Below are positions 35,672 through 48,945 of a stretch of DNA of 64,000 nucleotides, piece after piece; within the stretch, counting starts at the first letter, position 1; the number at the start of each line of letters is the position of its first letter. The DNA is from Coniferiporia sulphurascens (lineage: Eukaryota > Basidiomycota > Agaricomycetes > Hymenochaetales > Hymenochaetaceae), in contig NBBA01000004.1 of assembly GCA_002794785.1 (NCBI GenBank), positions 1,488,001-1,552,000 on the forward strand, read 5' to 3'. The notes below the pieces were generated by a model that made no database searches, was not told the origin of the DNA, and was given only the letters and a program-made list of their open reading frames with translations. Made by a program: the position numbers and the translations under genes.

Positions 35672-36174
35672 GCCGTTTTGAGATCGTTGCTCGGACATTG
35701 ACTTACGCCTTCGTTCCCCGTTTAATTTTTTCTTGTCTCGGAGTTGGACACTTTCGGTTTGCCAGGACAATGTAGAGATCGACATGTCGACCACATGTAC
35801 ATATTCTTTGTGACGTTTTTAGGGTTTATATTACGAGTTGAATATCATATTGCTGTCTTAGACATCATGTCTTGACCAGAAGCGCAGATATCGAATGATT
35901 TCTGCAAACCCTTCGAATCACAGATTAAAGTACGTACGTTCTGAGCTATGTAATGCCTCTTATAGCGTGGACGAAAATCAGTGGTGGATTAGTAAGAGGA
36001 TTCGGGCTGACAGCAACTGTCAGCCTTGTGTCAATATTAATGATGATAATGGAATATCTGATCTGATAATTCAATGTACGACGACCTGGAACAGGTAAAT
36101 GCTTAGAACAAACGGAAGATGGTACAATTGCTAAGGTAGTAATGATACACCGTAAAGGGACGACCGTAATGCCA
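35672..36174. other. Convergent 3' flanks, secreted protein / cullin-3
   Basis: About 500 bp of moderately AT-rich DNA between two convergent stops. No ORF or repeat is supported. Confidence 0.4.
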
Positions 36175-39100
36175 CTACGCCTGGAAGAATTCGATGAACA
36201 TAATGGAATGAATTACAAATATATAACTCACCAGGTAATTATATGATTTCCTATCGTCACATCTTTCTAGATACTCTCTCTGTAATAGACACGCAGAGGA
36301 CAAATTTAGAGAGCATGTAGCGAGTAGAAGAGCGTCGAGATAATACCTCGATTAAGTTCTCTATCCGCTTCTTAATGCCCAGCGGTTGGGGTTGAAAGCG
36401 ACTTGCGAGTTGTCGCGTTACCTCGTTGACCAGGTCATTGTGTGTCATATGCTTGCGGTTCTTCATGATGCGCACAATACATGCCTTATGATAGCAAGGG
36501 AAATCAGAAATGGTCCAATATGTGGCTGTCGCAGCGAGGATGGGGAAATTCGTACGTCAGTCTGATGTTTCCTCTCTTCCTCTATTCGATCCCGTGTCTC
36601 TTTCTGTTCCTCCGAAGTTTCCAACTTTGAGACGCCTGCGATTGTACTGATTTTAATTCGCTGCATCGGTGCAGAAAAATTAGTATTGAAAGAAAATGAA
36701 TCATCGTCATTGACATCGCGTGAAGGCGGATGCTTCTTCAATACTTTAAACTTTGCACATGCCAGGGACTGCAATTGCCGCTTCAGCTCCGGCTCCGGAA
36801 GGGCGGTCGCGTCCTTGATTTCCTGTTAAATTTGATAAATTCTCCTGGGAAATAGCATTTTAAAAAACGGTAGGCAGTAACCTCGTAGGTCAAGAACCCT
36901 CCGTCCTCCACGTCCTCGAAAAGCAGCAAAATCACGAGAGCTAACGTAGAAACGTTCAAATCGTGTTTGCGGCTTTTAAACGTAACCTTTACGTCTGCGT
37001 TACCAAGTGCAAGCTGCCAGGTTAATCGTCTGCCTGAATGTCGCAAAAGGTAAAACATCTCGAACGACTTTGAAGCCTTCAACATGATTTCAGGCAGATT
37101 GCACATAGGTGGTTTTTGCGTTAGGTTACTAGGCCAGTTGTTCGATGTCATGACTGTGACCGACACCTCGATCTCGGAGGCCTGCAAACGGTTAACACGA
37201 TATATCGGTATATGTCCTGGTAGTAGAAATGAATCGTACCTTATCACCAGTAAGATGCTTCTTGTATGCATCCATCGTGTCTGCCGACACTTTCATGTCG
37301 GTAAACATACCTTCAAGCTTCTGAGTGAAGTGGAATCCGCATTCGATTTTAAGTTTCGCCAGCATGCCACGCTCGGCATCATCGGATACGGAGCGATTAT
37401 TAAGTAGCCTTTTAGCAAGATGAGCCTTGTAATAGCGCTCAAAGACATCCTTATCGGTGATGTATCGGAAAATCGTAATTGTCTTCTCAAGGACGGCGTC
37501 GACTTCTTGGTCAGTTTTCTGATATTCAGAGAATGAGCTTGCATCAAAGTAAACAGCTCGGCACGCACCCCCTTTAGACCTTTCTTCAAATTCTCGTCTA
37601 TAAATAGAGATATAAATTCAGGCGACCGAGCATTTCGGTTGATGAATGTCTCAAAAGCCTGTATTTTATGTAAGAGAACATAAATATGATGATGATGATT
37701 TAGTATTCTTCACCTCGTTGAGCGTCGTCTCGACTTCACGATCGCTGAAAAAGCACTGCTTCCAAACCTGATCGAATTTGTCTTTCAGACCTAGAACGCC
37801 TTCAACCCACTTAAAGGCGACATCGACGCTTGCTGCAATGTTATTCCGAGCCTTGCCCTTTCCCTTGACATCCCCGTCGATTACCACAGCGTCGTCCTGC
37901 GACGCCACGTCATCTACATACGTCTGGTTGAGTTCCATTCCTCTTCGTAGGGCTGACTCCTTCAATGCTCGCTTCAACGTTGGAAGACCGGTTTGAACCG
38001 TGCTAAACAGACGGTGCATTCGTGCTAGATTATCTTTCTGGTCCATATCGAGCATGTTATCCAAGCCAGAATTTGGCATTGTAATTATCGAAGAGAGATG
38101 AGGGATCAGTAAGGATTCCTCCAATATCCTACGTAAGGCCGGAGCAGTTTGTGCCGAGAGGTAATGAACTGCGCGCGCCTCTTCTTGAGTAAAGCGCTCC
38201 TCGACCTACACAGAATAAGAAAGTCTAAGCGGGGGCGAAAAAGCCAGGTGTCTCACTCGTCTTAGATATTCCGGGGCATCACATGTCCTCAAAAGCTTTG
38301 CTCCTTCACTGGCGTAGAAAGTCTCGCTCTCGTTAAGCACAGCCGGCTCAATGTCACGCTTGTACACGGTTACACTTCCAGTTTCGGACTCGTCGTAGAG
38401 TTTCAGGAGAATGTCCACGCAACTTTTCACGGAAGAACGGTTTATTGCATACCCATCCCGATCTATTTCGACCTGGTTGAGGATGGCCCCGACAATGTGC
38501 TCCTTTATCGGAGATTTGATCATTTGTTTGAGGAAGAGAATCATTCCCAAGTCCCAGATAACAGGCACACCAGCGCTTGGGCTGTAGACACGATCCTAAA
38601 TATTCGTTCAACATCGAAGGGACAGAATGAGCCGACTAATGGATACGCACCATGTACTTCAGTATGTCGCGCAGCTTTGACATACTCCCGACGTGATCAT
38701 CCCAGCTGGTTCGTATCGCCGTCAAGAAGCGTTCCGCCTCTTGATTTCTTTGCGCTGAGTCGTCACTTACAGAGGATGGAAAGGCAGGTCTCACTTCCTT
38801 CTCGGCAAGCTTGTCAATATTTTCGGAAATGAGGTCCTTTACGCCATCGTATAACTGCTTCCCTTGCTTGTGGAGCACGAGGTTGTATGCGAAACGGTAG
38901 TTCTCCTCGAATGAGAGACTGGAGGCGTTGTGGTTGTGAATCTCTCGGATCGCCTTGCACAGGGCAGACCACGTGTCCGAAAGAGAGGTATCTGGGCCAT
39001 GCTTGAGATACGACATTAAGCTGTGAGCAAGACATCAAGTCTAGCTAGTACACACCTTACGAGGCGGTTTCTGGCAAGGCAAGGTCATTCATAAGTGGTC

Positions 39101-39185
39101 CATCGTGCCCATTGCCTTGACACGGACTCACTATCTTTGTCTTGACTTTCCGTGACGCTGAATGATATCCAGTGAGACGAAACAT
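36175..39185 (-). CDS. CUL3: Cullin-3, scaffold of BTB-type ubiquitin ligases
   Basis: Scaffold that holds Rbx1 and BTB adaptors, 792 aa. Twelve coding exons: 39185-39132, 39070-39056, 39001-38651, 38595-38257, 38205-37714, 37658-37569, 37518-37240, 37181-36882, 36822-36556, 36484-36347, 36279-36232 and 36180-36175. The N terminus reads RKVKTKIKPPRKHGPD across three exons, then the family motif [24 protein letters not shown]. The middle has [18 protein letters not shown] and the cullin-homology strands ([14 protein letters not shown]). The C-terminal neddylation site is [19 protein letters not shown], and the protein ends in YNYLA as cullins do. Exon 2 is only 15 nt (KPPRK) and the last exon holds one sense codon plus the stop. 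The intron chain at the N terminus is supported by the exact family match. Confidence 0.95.
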
Positions 39186-39833
39186 CAGCCTTCTCTATTA
39201 CATATACCAATCCAAATATTTATCTCGACATACCTGATGCCATCGTTGGATACTCAATAGCACAAGACTGAAGTTAAAGGAAGATTATTTTAAGCAGGGA
39301 TGACCCATCTGCCTTGACAAACTGTGCCAGGCGTTCACAAAAGCGGCACACAAGACTCGAGCCACTCACATTTGGATGCAGAATGTCCACGGACTCCATA
39401 AAAGGAAATCAGCTCTCACCCCGTTTAATGCACTTTGTAACCGTTCCAAATTAAGCAAACAGATTTCCCCTAACAGGCGCCTGAAAGTTGCTTTTCGAGT
39501 CACTATCTACGCGATACAAACATTATCACTTCTGCAACCTTCAATAGAGGTAACGACAACTGCGAAAATAAAGGACGCTTCGAAATGTGCTGGAAAGTAT
39601 GAACATAGAAATGTGTATGAGTCATCACCACATAATGGTTCGAAGGAGCCAGTACAGCCTGCACCCTATCTTGTGCGATAGTAATCAATGACATGCTTAG
39701 GGGGAGGGACATGAAGAAAAGAGGGAAATATGCAAGAAATCGATACAAGGATAAGGAATGGCACACTTGTTATGAAAGGTCTAACAGGATCATCTGTATC
39801 ACGTCGTGCAAATCATGAAGGTCGTACCGTGCG
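39186..39833. promoter_or_regulatory. Upstream region of cullin-3
   Basis: About 650 bp between the cullin-3 start and the exportin-T stop, both on the minus strand. It should hold the cullin-3 promoter and the exportin 3' UTR. No ORF with family resemblance is present. Confidence 0.4.
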
Positions 39834-42800
39834 TTAAGAGCCCCCAGACCTCGACGCGCGAATGAAGTCATTGAGATATTTTCGGAAGTTTTTTGTATCT
39901 AAGTCCCGTAGTTTGGTAGTGAAATCTGTGGCAGTTTCGGGAGGGCAGCTTTGTGAGGGTAGGAAAACGGCGACGAGGAATTGGTATCCTTCTTCACCGC
40001 GTGCTTTTGCAACGGATTTCAGGAAGCTGGCTATCTCTTGAGACACCTGAACCAAAGCATTCGTAAGCTAAGATAGAAATGGTAATTGTTTTGGTCATCG
40101 GGCCTACCACAAGCATCTGGCCATCCTTAATATTGAACGAGGGCGCAGAGAGCACGCGAAACGCGAGGGGGATGAGGCGATCGTAGATGAACGACTCGAA
40201 ACCTGGGAGTATGTCACTCCGCCCGGCTTGCGTTCCATTGCCATTAACGGCTTCTGGGTTTGCCGTACCCCAAACGCTCACGCAACGGCCGAGGAATGAG
40301 AAGGCGAGTCTCTGAGATGTTGGATCGGTAACATCTTCTGCGATTTGTATGACGCTCTCCAGGAGCGATACAAATTGCGGCTTATTCGCTGATGAAAATC
40401 AAAATTATTAGAATAAGAAGAGAATTCCGACTGATCACGGCCCACCGTCAGAAACGAGTACATCATGCAGCTTGTTGACCATGATGCTATTCAGGAAAGT
40501 CAAGTATGCTTTCTTTGTGTCTGTGTGCGTAAGCTTGTCGTCTGTTCCTGTGATTGGACTTGCGAGCAGCTCCGTCATACGCATGTACAAAGGTGCGACG
40601 AGTTGGTTGAGTACGTCGGAAATTTCTGTGCCGAGACGATGCATGAGCAAGCCAATGAAGTTCATAAAGTCCACGAGTTCCGTAGGTTCGAAATGTGCGA
40701 GTAAGCTAGTCATCAGCGCAGGTATGAAGTCCGTAACCTGCGACCCCGTTGTCGCAACCATACGCGCAAAGGCAAACCGCGCCGCATCGCGCACGACCTT
40801 GAAGATGCTCATGGCACCGAGCGAGACCACGATGGCCTGCGTCATCTGGCGGAACACTACGATGGGCGGTAGAATATAACCCTCTGGAACGGGTTGGGGA
40901 AAATCAGGAAAGCCTTTTGCAATGTTCCCGAGCGCCATCACGACATGGTGCACCTTGACAATCTGCGCGACGTCTTGTGCGCTTTTGATTGCTTTTAGAT
41001 TTGCTTCCAGCTCGTCAAGCAATGGCTGAACAAAGCTTAAAAGAAGCGCCGAGGTATCTTCGGTACTCCTAAAGCACAGGGATACAAGGAGCCCCACTAC
41101 CTCGAAAAGATACAACTGCGAATCGAAAATGCCGGGATTGTTGATGGCTTCAGTGAGAAGGTCTTGCTCGGCAGGATTCTCTAGTTCCGGAAGCGTTACT
41201 CCAATTATCAGCACGTCCCGGATGCCATTAAGAAGGGTGGTGACAAGCTCAAGGGGAATATCGCTTCGGTCATCTTTTATGAACTTATAAAAGAGGTAAT
41301 AAACACGCGAGCGGATACCAACGTCCGGGTGATGTACGCCTCTGGGATATAAGAAATCCAGCTATATCCCTCGGCATGAAAAGAAGGCTAGACCGTACCT
41401 TGGTCCAACCATCGCTTCCAGTAGCGGAATGATACATTCTTTCCGCACCTTGAAGAAGTCACCGTACCTTGCGCAAGTTTCGAAGAATTGCATTGCAACA
41501 GCATTGTTCGGGTGTGAGCAAATACCCGATCGGATTAGCGCCATCAACATCTCGCCGTGTGAGGTTAATGGATATTCCGAGTAGTCTGCCCCTTTCCTGA
41601 ATTCCTTGGCGACGGCAGGTGCTTGGCAAAACGCTGTACGGCCCTTTCCCCCGGCTGTAAATTCGCTTATGAGTGCTTCCGTTCCATTTTGAGTTTTTGT
41701 CGTGGCAGAAGACATACATTTGTTGATTTCTCCGAATATGTAAATAAGGTAGATCGCCAGTTCGGCGTCGTTCCAGTTCACCGATGAACCCCTTTCGTAC
41801 GCCGCAAGTGTATCGATAACAAGATTTCGGACGGTAGTGATAGCAAGTCCTTGATCTATTACAAGCACAGAATCCAGGTGAATGCGAAGGTCACCCTAAC
41901 GATACAGTAAATCATCCCATTTGTAATGGTCACTTTGATCACTGCTCACCTTCCGGAACGACTCAAACGCGTGCCTATCATCCTCGTCCATATCCTCGAT
42001 ATCCGACTCCCCATCCCATTTCATTTTTTGGAGCAGAGCAGCAAGCGTAGAACCTAGGAAAGCACGCGTTTCGTCGTTTATCTCGTGTGGGGAGGAACGT
42101 TTGATCTTTTTTAGCTAAAAGAAATCAAACTGACTTCAGTCCTTGCTCTAGCCACGTGAGGAATGTAGCAGAGGAATTTCACCGATCCCAGTATACTTGA
42201 AAGCAAGGGGAAAATTGTCGACGTGGTATCATCATAGGGGTCAGCTAGGAAGCAAAGCATGATAGGACGGAGATCAGATAGCATGGATGAAGCCTCGGCC
42301 TTGATATTATCTTGTGCATTACTCTGGTATATTTCTTAATCAACGCACCACTCTCGAAAAGAAAGAACGTACGTCTTCTATTATTTTGAAAAGTTCTAGT
42401 CCCAGACCATTAAGGAGTCGTCCAAGAGCTTCGCGATACGACTCTTCGCCTTCGTCGGTGTCTTCCCCGCGGGAGACCTGTTCTCGGCGAGTTTTGCTTT
42501 CTAGCACCTCCAGGACCTGGGTGAGAGAAAGAACTTTGAGCAGCTGGAGTTTATCGCCAGGCTCTTTTAATCCCTTCGAAACCATACGAAGAAGTGCGAC
42601 CGAAGTTGCCAGTCGTATTGGAAGAGAAGGGTCGGAAAGAAGGGTGAAAAGCAACGGTATTGTAGTAGGAGTGACAGTAAGATTAATGTCGATCCATCCT
42701 GTGCGCAATGCATGTATTGGTTCGGTGAATAAAACAGCCAGGATGGACGAAACTGACCAACATAAGAACCAAATGTCCTGACTCCCCAGTCCACCACCTC

Positions 42801-43574
42801 CGCCAAGCGATCCATGTTCCCTTCCAGCTCACCCTTTCGTGCACTAGCCAACTTCTCTGCGGAGTCCGCTACGATAGTCAGAACCGCTTCATTAATCCTG
42901 GCTGCATCTCGTTCCCGTACGGCGTCTCGTACTTTGGAATCGCGAAAGTGTCGCTCATTAGTATGCATCCGGGCAGCCTTTAGTATCTGATCTGCAACCT
43001 CCCCTGAGATCTCTAGCACAAGCCGAAAGAGAAGCAGTGAGATATGTAGGTTATATGCGGAAGATTCTGCGCCCGTCTGCACTTGGATTAGGCCAAAAAA
43101 ATCGGAGAAAAAGCCCGGCCATTGATCAAGATAAGTGCATAAAAAGAACAGGGTTAATGTATGAGAGAATTTATTTCGTACGTCTGGATGCAACGATTAT
43201 AAGCCAGCTTCGAGTACAATAGACTGAGTTTGCTTACATGTAGCACCAGCCTCCGCTGATCCGAGCACATATTCGGACTGAACATAGTTCACGAGGGATT
43301 GTTGGAGTGTCTGAAAGGTTTCAAGGGGGAGAGGGTCGAAGCGGCTGTCGAGAAATTCCTCCAAGATGCGCAAGCCATAGAAGCGTGCCTGAGGCTGGTA
43401 TTTCCGCGAGCCATCAGAATCGGTGTCAAGGAAAAGGGCGAGACCGAGTCTCCAGGGTTCGGGAGTATTTTTCAGAGAACTCTGGACGAACTCAAGAGCC
43501 TGCTGGTGCAAAGAGGCCTGGGCTGGGTCGTAGGCGACAAGGATTGCTTGCGCGATTTGATCTACTTCCTCCAT
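39834..43574 (-). CDS. LOS1: Exportin-T (tRNA nuclear export receptor)
   Basis: Karyopherin that carries mature tRNA out of the nucleus with Ran-GTP, 1100 aa, the same length as yeast Los1. Exons: 43574-43238, 43183-42758, 42698-42373, 42323-42183, 42114-41950, 41895-41399, 41341-40446, 40388-40108 and 40067-39834. The N terminus (MEEVDQIAQAILVAYDPAQ) and the Xpo1-like region (YVRNKFSHTLTLFFLCTYLDQWPGFFSDFF) match the family; so do KMKWD, GVHHPDVGIRSRVYYLFYKFIK and LIFEVVGLL-like repeats that make up the HEAT array. The start at 43574 follows the family pattern. The last intron is short (40 nt). The gene is divergent from the BRO1 gene with 546 bp between starts. Confidence 0.9.
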
Positions 43575-44120
43575 TGCTTCGTACAAGCTCCCTTCACCCG
43601 TGAGTCCGTGTGCGAGAGAATGGCTAGCTTTAAAGGTGCGTTTTTACTGCGACAAGTTACAAAAGGAGAAGGAGACCTGAGTTGATCGTATCGTGTGCTG
43701 GAGTCAAAGGGAGTCAGTCACCCACAGGACAGCAACGCATATGCACGCGCGCGCGCTTCAAAAAAGCAATACAGAGACACGCGCGTGCTCACTCTTCACG
43801 GTCCGGCTCGCTTTCAACTCTAATTCATGTTACCCGGCCTTTTCAATTCGGCACATTGCAATTCAATACATATCCGCCAAGAAAGCGTTCTGTACCCAGG
43901 AATATCTTCAAACGAAAGAGTTGAAGTTCACCCGGCTGACAACTGCAAAGTACTCACGACAGCGCCCTCAAGCATCACGACTGCCCCTAAAAGCACCTCA
44001 TACACTTGAGCCTTCAAAGCCAGTCTGATTCTTTTCCAGGATCTGAAAAAAAGGCGAAAGAGCGCGTCGTGTCCTTCCTTAACACCGATCATACGTGACC
44101 ACAGGCCGCTGGACTTCGAC
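43575..44120. promoter_or_regulatory. Divergent promoter region, exportin-T / BRO1 protein
   Basis: 546 bp between two divergent starts. It contains a CG/CA dinucleotide-rich patch (gcacgcgcgcgc, 43743-43754). No coding ORF is supported. Confidence 0.45.
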
Positions 44121-47100
44121 ATGTCTAACCAGCTCTCCATTCCATTCAAAAAGACGACGACGATACCGATTCGGCAAGCAGTTCGTAGCTATATTCTAGC
44201 TAGTCATACAGACACGCACCCCGAGGCGTTCAAATGGGATATTGAGCGGTGGGAACAGATGAGAAAGGACGCGACGAACGAAGCGGTCCATGTCTCCAGA
44301 ACGCAGGCTGTCATCAAGTAAGAGAGCTTTATTGCCGATTTCAGCGAATATAATGGCCTCCATCAGATATTACGCGCAGCTAACATTTGTGCTGACAAAA
44401 ATGCCCGTCGATGTACGTACCCAGTACTTCCGCCATGCGAACCTATCCTCACGGTCCTTTCATGATCCTAACAGATTGGCCTAAACATTTCTTACGCTGC
44501 GGCGCTCCATCCATCAGCCCCTTGGACTACCATACCCAACCTTGCGTATGAGAGAGCCGCCGTGCTCTTCAATCTCGCCGCGCTCTACTCCCAGTTGGCT
44601 GTTGCGGAGGATCGCTCGCATCCAGACGGCATCAAGCGAGCAAATGCCTATTATCAGGTATATGAACCGGTTGTCAATCCAGCTCCAACCCTTATGTTAA
44701 TGTATTTTAGAATGCTGCAGGGACACTTGCACATCTGGTGGCATCAGCATTGCCTGCACTGTCGCATTCTCTGGACGACAGCATGCGAATCAACGAGTTG
44801 TCGGAGCCATTTCTTCGAAGTTTGGAATTCCTCATGCTCGCCCAGGCCCAGGAATGCGCCTGGCAAAGAGCTGTCATGGGTAGGTGAGGAAAATTTTAGA
44901 CGGTTTATTATAATGGAGCTAAACAATGCGGCAGATCGTTATAAGAATGGGATCGTTGCCAAGCTTGCGGCGAAGGTAATGACATCAATCATTCTACCGG
45001 TCCTTCTGTCTAAGGAGTTTCAAGGTTGCTTCGCTTTATAGGCTATCTGCTCAAACGGCTCGCGAATCAAAGATGGAACGGGAATTTCCATCGGTATGCG
45101 CATATATATTGTCCTAGATTTTCGTACGGGCTTTAAAAGCCGTCACAGGAATGGCTGGCACATGTAGATGCAAAGCATCATCATTTCGAAGCAGCTACCC
45201 AGTATCGCAAGAGTTTAGACGACCTTGAATCCAAAAGATATGGCCACGAGGTCGCGCGCCTTCTCGAGGCAAAGGCGATTGCGAACAGGGGTTACGATAT
45301 TGCACGGCGCAATTACGTTTCCAGACCTGTTCTAGACGATATTAAGGTGAGGATAATAAGTCTGCTGGATCTTGCAAAAGGAACATTGAAGTTTTCATTG
45401 CAGTCGATAATGGACATTTTGGGGAAGGACATTGTCACTGCCGAGCGAGATAATGATCTCATATACCATCAGGACGTCCCTCCAATTTCCGCGTTACCGG
45501 AAATTCAGGAAGTTTCAATGGTAAAGAGTCCACTTCCTGCCGGATTACAGGATCTGGCTACGACCCTGAATGAAGAAGGCGTCATTTTTGGGGAGCTGGT
45601 AGGATGGGGGGCAAAGGTGGCCATAGGTAAACACTTCAAGAATATATCAGCACTATTTTGCGCTTACACTCAGGTTCATCAGAAATATACCGAGAAAGAG
45701 TAGATAACTGGCTGGAGACTGAAGTTTTTACTTGTGTGAAAGAGCTTGACCAGTTGGCAGATCAGTAAGCATGGTTTCGTTTATAAAATATTGGTTGACT
45801 AAGCCAGGACTATGAACACTTCCTAGAACTTTACGGGAATTGAGCCTTCCAGCATCGTTAGATGCTCTGGACAAACCAATTGGTCTGCCACCGAGTCTCC
45901 TTAGGAAAGCGGAAGAAGTTAGGTTGGAGGATGGGTCATCGCGCATCGAAGGCTCCATAGACAATGTCGAGCTTCTCGCGAATCACTGCAGAGCGATTCT
46001 CAGTCAGGCAAATTTGTCCTATTATTATTAGTGTACCGTGTCTAATCGGACGTCTGTTTCATAGGCTATGGATATGCTGGATCAAGAAGCGTCGGAGGAC
46101 GAGGGTGTGCGGAAGGACGCCGCGAAGGATGGGAAGTCGTGGGATCGCCCTCCATCGTATGAAGCAAACGAGGAATTGACGAACAAGGAAAAGCGGTACC
46201 GTCAGATGCTCGACCACGCAGCACAAAGCGATGAGCATGTGCGTGGAAAATGGGAGGATTGGGAGGAGGCAATCACCCGATTGACGTGGGACGAGGTGCG
46301 TACCGCCGGATTCTGAAGGACGATAAATAAGGCTGAGATAGTCTTTAACACATAGGAGGAACTTGATCGATGGGTGCCATCGTCGATCGCCCCGACCTCC
46401 AGTCATGGCAAGGACCCAGAGAAGGCACAGACACAGACACACGCTCGAGCTCTGCGCGTGCACCTTGAGACACTGGACGACCTACGAGAGGGTCGTGCAC
46501 AGCTCGTACATCGGGTACGCAGTTTGGCGAACGCGGACGACATCCGACCCCGGATTATGCGCGAGGCCGCTGCTATTGAGAGGTGGACGGACGTCGAACC
46601 AGCCGTGTTTGAGAATACGCTCGATCAGGAGATGAATAAGTACGAAAAGTTCAGGAGCCGCGTAGAAGATGAGGCAGAGAAGCAAGCAGAGTTACTTGGA
46701 TCGATTAAAGTAGCCCCTGAAGCTTTCTATAATAGCAACGAACATCTAACGCTCGTTTTAGGCTCGCTACGAACAACTTATTCAGTCGCGGCAGGACGAC
46801 CCATCTGTTAAGGAACGTGAACACGCACTACAGTCTCTCGACCTGGGTTATCACAAATATCGCGAGATCTCTCGCAATTTGGATGAAGGACTCAAGGTAG
46901 GCTCCCCTTAGAATGATCTTAGTGCTAACACACTCAACGACCTCACAGTTTTACAACGATCTATCGAAAATTTTGATGAAATTTAGAGAGGCGTGCAAGG
47001 AATGGGTGAGATCGCGGCGGGAAGAGATGCGGTGGGTTTTGACCACGACAGGTTAGGTTACTCGTAATGCTCATCCTTGGCCCTTCAGATGGTTATCACA

Positions 47101-47350
47101 GAATCTCGATGCTTTTCATGTAGAAGACGAAAACTGTCGGACGCCCAAAGGTACTCCCGCATTACCGGATATCTCGGAGCCAGTAAAGACGGTGGAAGCG
47201 CCGCCGACGCCTCATAGCGACTCAGCTGGTTTGCCTCCACCCGATTCCGACGAATGGGAAGCGACGCCTGTACCAGCTTCTCGACGTCAACCCGGTATAG
47301 GGCCGTCATACAGAGGAACTCCCCGCAAGGCTTTCCTGAAGGATGGGTAG
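44121..47350 (+). CDS. RIM20: BRO1-domain protein, Rim20/PalA-like (ambient pH signalling, ESCRT-linked)
   Basis: Adaptor with a BRO1 domain that binds ESCRT-III and a V-shaped middle domain that binds cargo or the Rim101/PacC factor, 817 aa. Fifteen exons: 44121-44317, 44367-44412, 44475-44657, 44711-44879, 44935-44975, 45025-45093, 45149-45346, 45404-45626, 45683-45764, 45827-46007, 46065-46295, 46356-46709, 46762-46896, 46949-47031 and 47089-47350. The start IPFKKTTTI resembles PalA more than Bro1. The BRO1 domain has KYYAQLTFVLTKMPVDIGL, YERAAVLFNLAALYSQLA and YYQNAAGTLAHL. The V domain includes DRPPSYEANEELTNKEKRY and long helices. The tail is short and Pro/Thr-rich (PPTPHSDSAGLPPPDSDEW) and lacks the long Pro-rich region of Bro1/ALIX. 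The intron 46008-46064 begins with GC. Bro1/Vps31 itself remains possible. Confidence 0.85.
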
Positions 47351-47559
47351 TTCAGTGTCAGACGTTTCTTTCAGAACAACGTCATTTTATTTGCAGTATA
47401 CTTCTCATTGTGTATGTACCAAGTGCTATATGATATCTTAAAGTTGAGTGTGAAAAAAAAAGTCCAATTCCAGCCCCGATATTTGTCGTGATCGTGGCTC
47501 AACACAGCATCTCCGCACACTCTACATCACATTTGTCTATTAATATTAATGCCCGTCGA

Positions 47560-48568
47560 ATGGGGCGGAGGCGCAGCAAATCTTCATCGAGCTCGAGCTC
47601 GGGTTCTAGTTCTGGTTCGTCCAACAGACATTTAGGGCACAGGCGGGGGGAGCGCCGGCGTGTTGGGACTTATCACGCTCGTCATGATGTACTGGTCTGC
47701 ACTGCACTGTACACTATATCTGGTATCATATAAATAATTGATTTGTTCTTCTGTGCTACGTCGCCCCATGCAGAACGACGTACCGTCCTTCCCAACTCCC
47801 AGTCACAATATGCAGCTCCCAGCGATTCAGAACGACGCAAGCCACGATCGCGGCTTCACTGGCGGCGGAAATGTCTCACCACTACCGCCGGCATACAGTC
47901 CCTCTCGACCTCCTCCTTCCGGTTATCGTATTCCACTGAAGTGTGCAACCGAAGTATCATTCAATCGTGATCTTCCCTCTCACTTGCGCCTCCTTTTCCC
48001 AGCACCGATGCACCGTTCCCTGCCGCGGTCCAGGCGGGGCCCGCTCTGTGCGTCGACGGTAACGGCGTATGGCCCGTATACTTTGGTTCTGCGCTCTTCC
48101 CGAACGCAGTCCACCCATGCAAGGTAGTGCCCGATCTAGGAGCTACTCCGTGCCGCGTCCCATACGGCGGCAGCGAAACAGAACATCGCGGACGCTACGA
48201 CCTCCTTCCGTTCACGAACGACATGGAGCTCATTCCTGCGTCGGAGGGACATATCCCACCTGGACGTCGGCCGGTAGAAGGTGGCTACGAAGAAAACGGG
48301 AACAAATTATATCACGCCGTCGCGACTATCAACGGGGTCAGAGTGCCGGGAAAATGCGGAGAGCACTTGGTATGTTTTCACGGAAACATCGCGTCGTTAC
48401 CTTACATCCCGTCACTGACACTGTCGGATTGATGCAGTATGGGGCCAATGTGGCCTATGGGAACGCCGAGGTTTTTGCGAGGAATTACGAGCTCTTGTGC
48501 GTGTCATATTCTTTTCAGACTTGTCGATGAACGACTGACACACTTCGAGTAGGGTCTGGAAGCATTAA
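47560..48568 (+). CDS. DM9-repeat (DUF3421) protein
   Basis: A 245-aa protein with two DM9-type repeats, a fold known from insects and molluscs where members bind mannose-type sugars, and also found in basidiomycetes. Exons: 47560-47688, 47774-47940, 48003-48369, 48438-48496 and 48553-48568. Repeat signs are ALCVDGNGVWPVYFGSALF, KVVPDLGATPCRVPYGG, then YDLLPF, the second unit with GNKLYHAVATINGVRVPGKC, and the ending AEVFARNYELLVWKH. The N terminus is Arg/Ser-rich (RRRSKSS followed by Ser/Gly) and then Pro-rich; it lacks a signal peptide. Exon 1 is the least certain part; translation could instead begin at the ATG at 47768. Confidence 0.8.
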
Positions 48569-48945
48569 CAAGCATTGAATGGTACGACAATTGAAGAAGT
48601 GTACTCCATGGAATGGGTGTTTGCCTAGTGTAAAGAACTTATGTAGTTCATAGGGCGCAAGAGGAAAACTGAAAAGCATAATGTGTATTATTGTGTATAC
48701 ACGTCAACCGAAATACCTGGAGTCCGAACTGGTGTCATCATGAAAGGCGGGAACGTGCCCCTCCCAAGTGGGAACACATAGAAAATCAATAAGAGCTACA
48801 ACAGAAAGGTATCGGCAAGAGTAATAAAAAAAGAGTGCGCAAGGATAACGCCGCTCATAATACAACGGACGTGACACAATAAAGAGCAAGCGTGCAGGAA
48901 ACACATGAGACAGGGATGGATATGACAGAGACACACCATGGGTAA
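48569..48945. other. Convergent 3' flanks, DM9 protein / TPR protein
   Basis: About 380 bp without a supported ORF between two convergent stops. Confidence 0.35.

Noticed and set aside
39090..39092. Alternative cullin-3 start giving [11 protein letters not shown]
   Set aside because: The exon chain starting at 39185 rebuilds the family motif KIKPPRKHG exactly, so this ATG lies in an intron.
43743..43754. GC/CA alternating patch in the LOS1-RIM20 promoter as a regulatory site
   Set aside because: Short low-complexity tract with no recognised factor motif.
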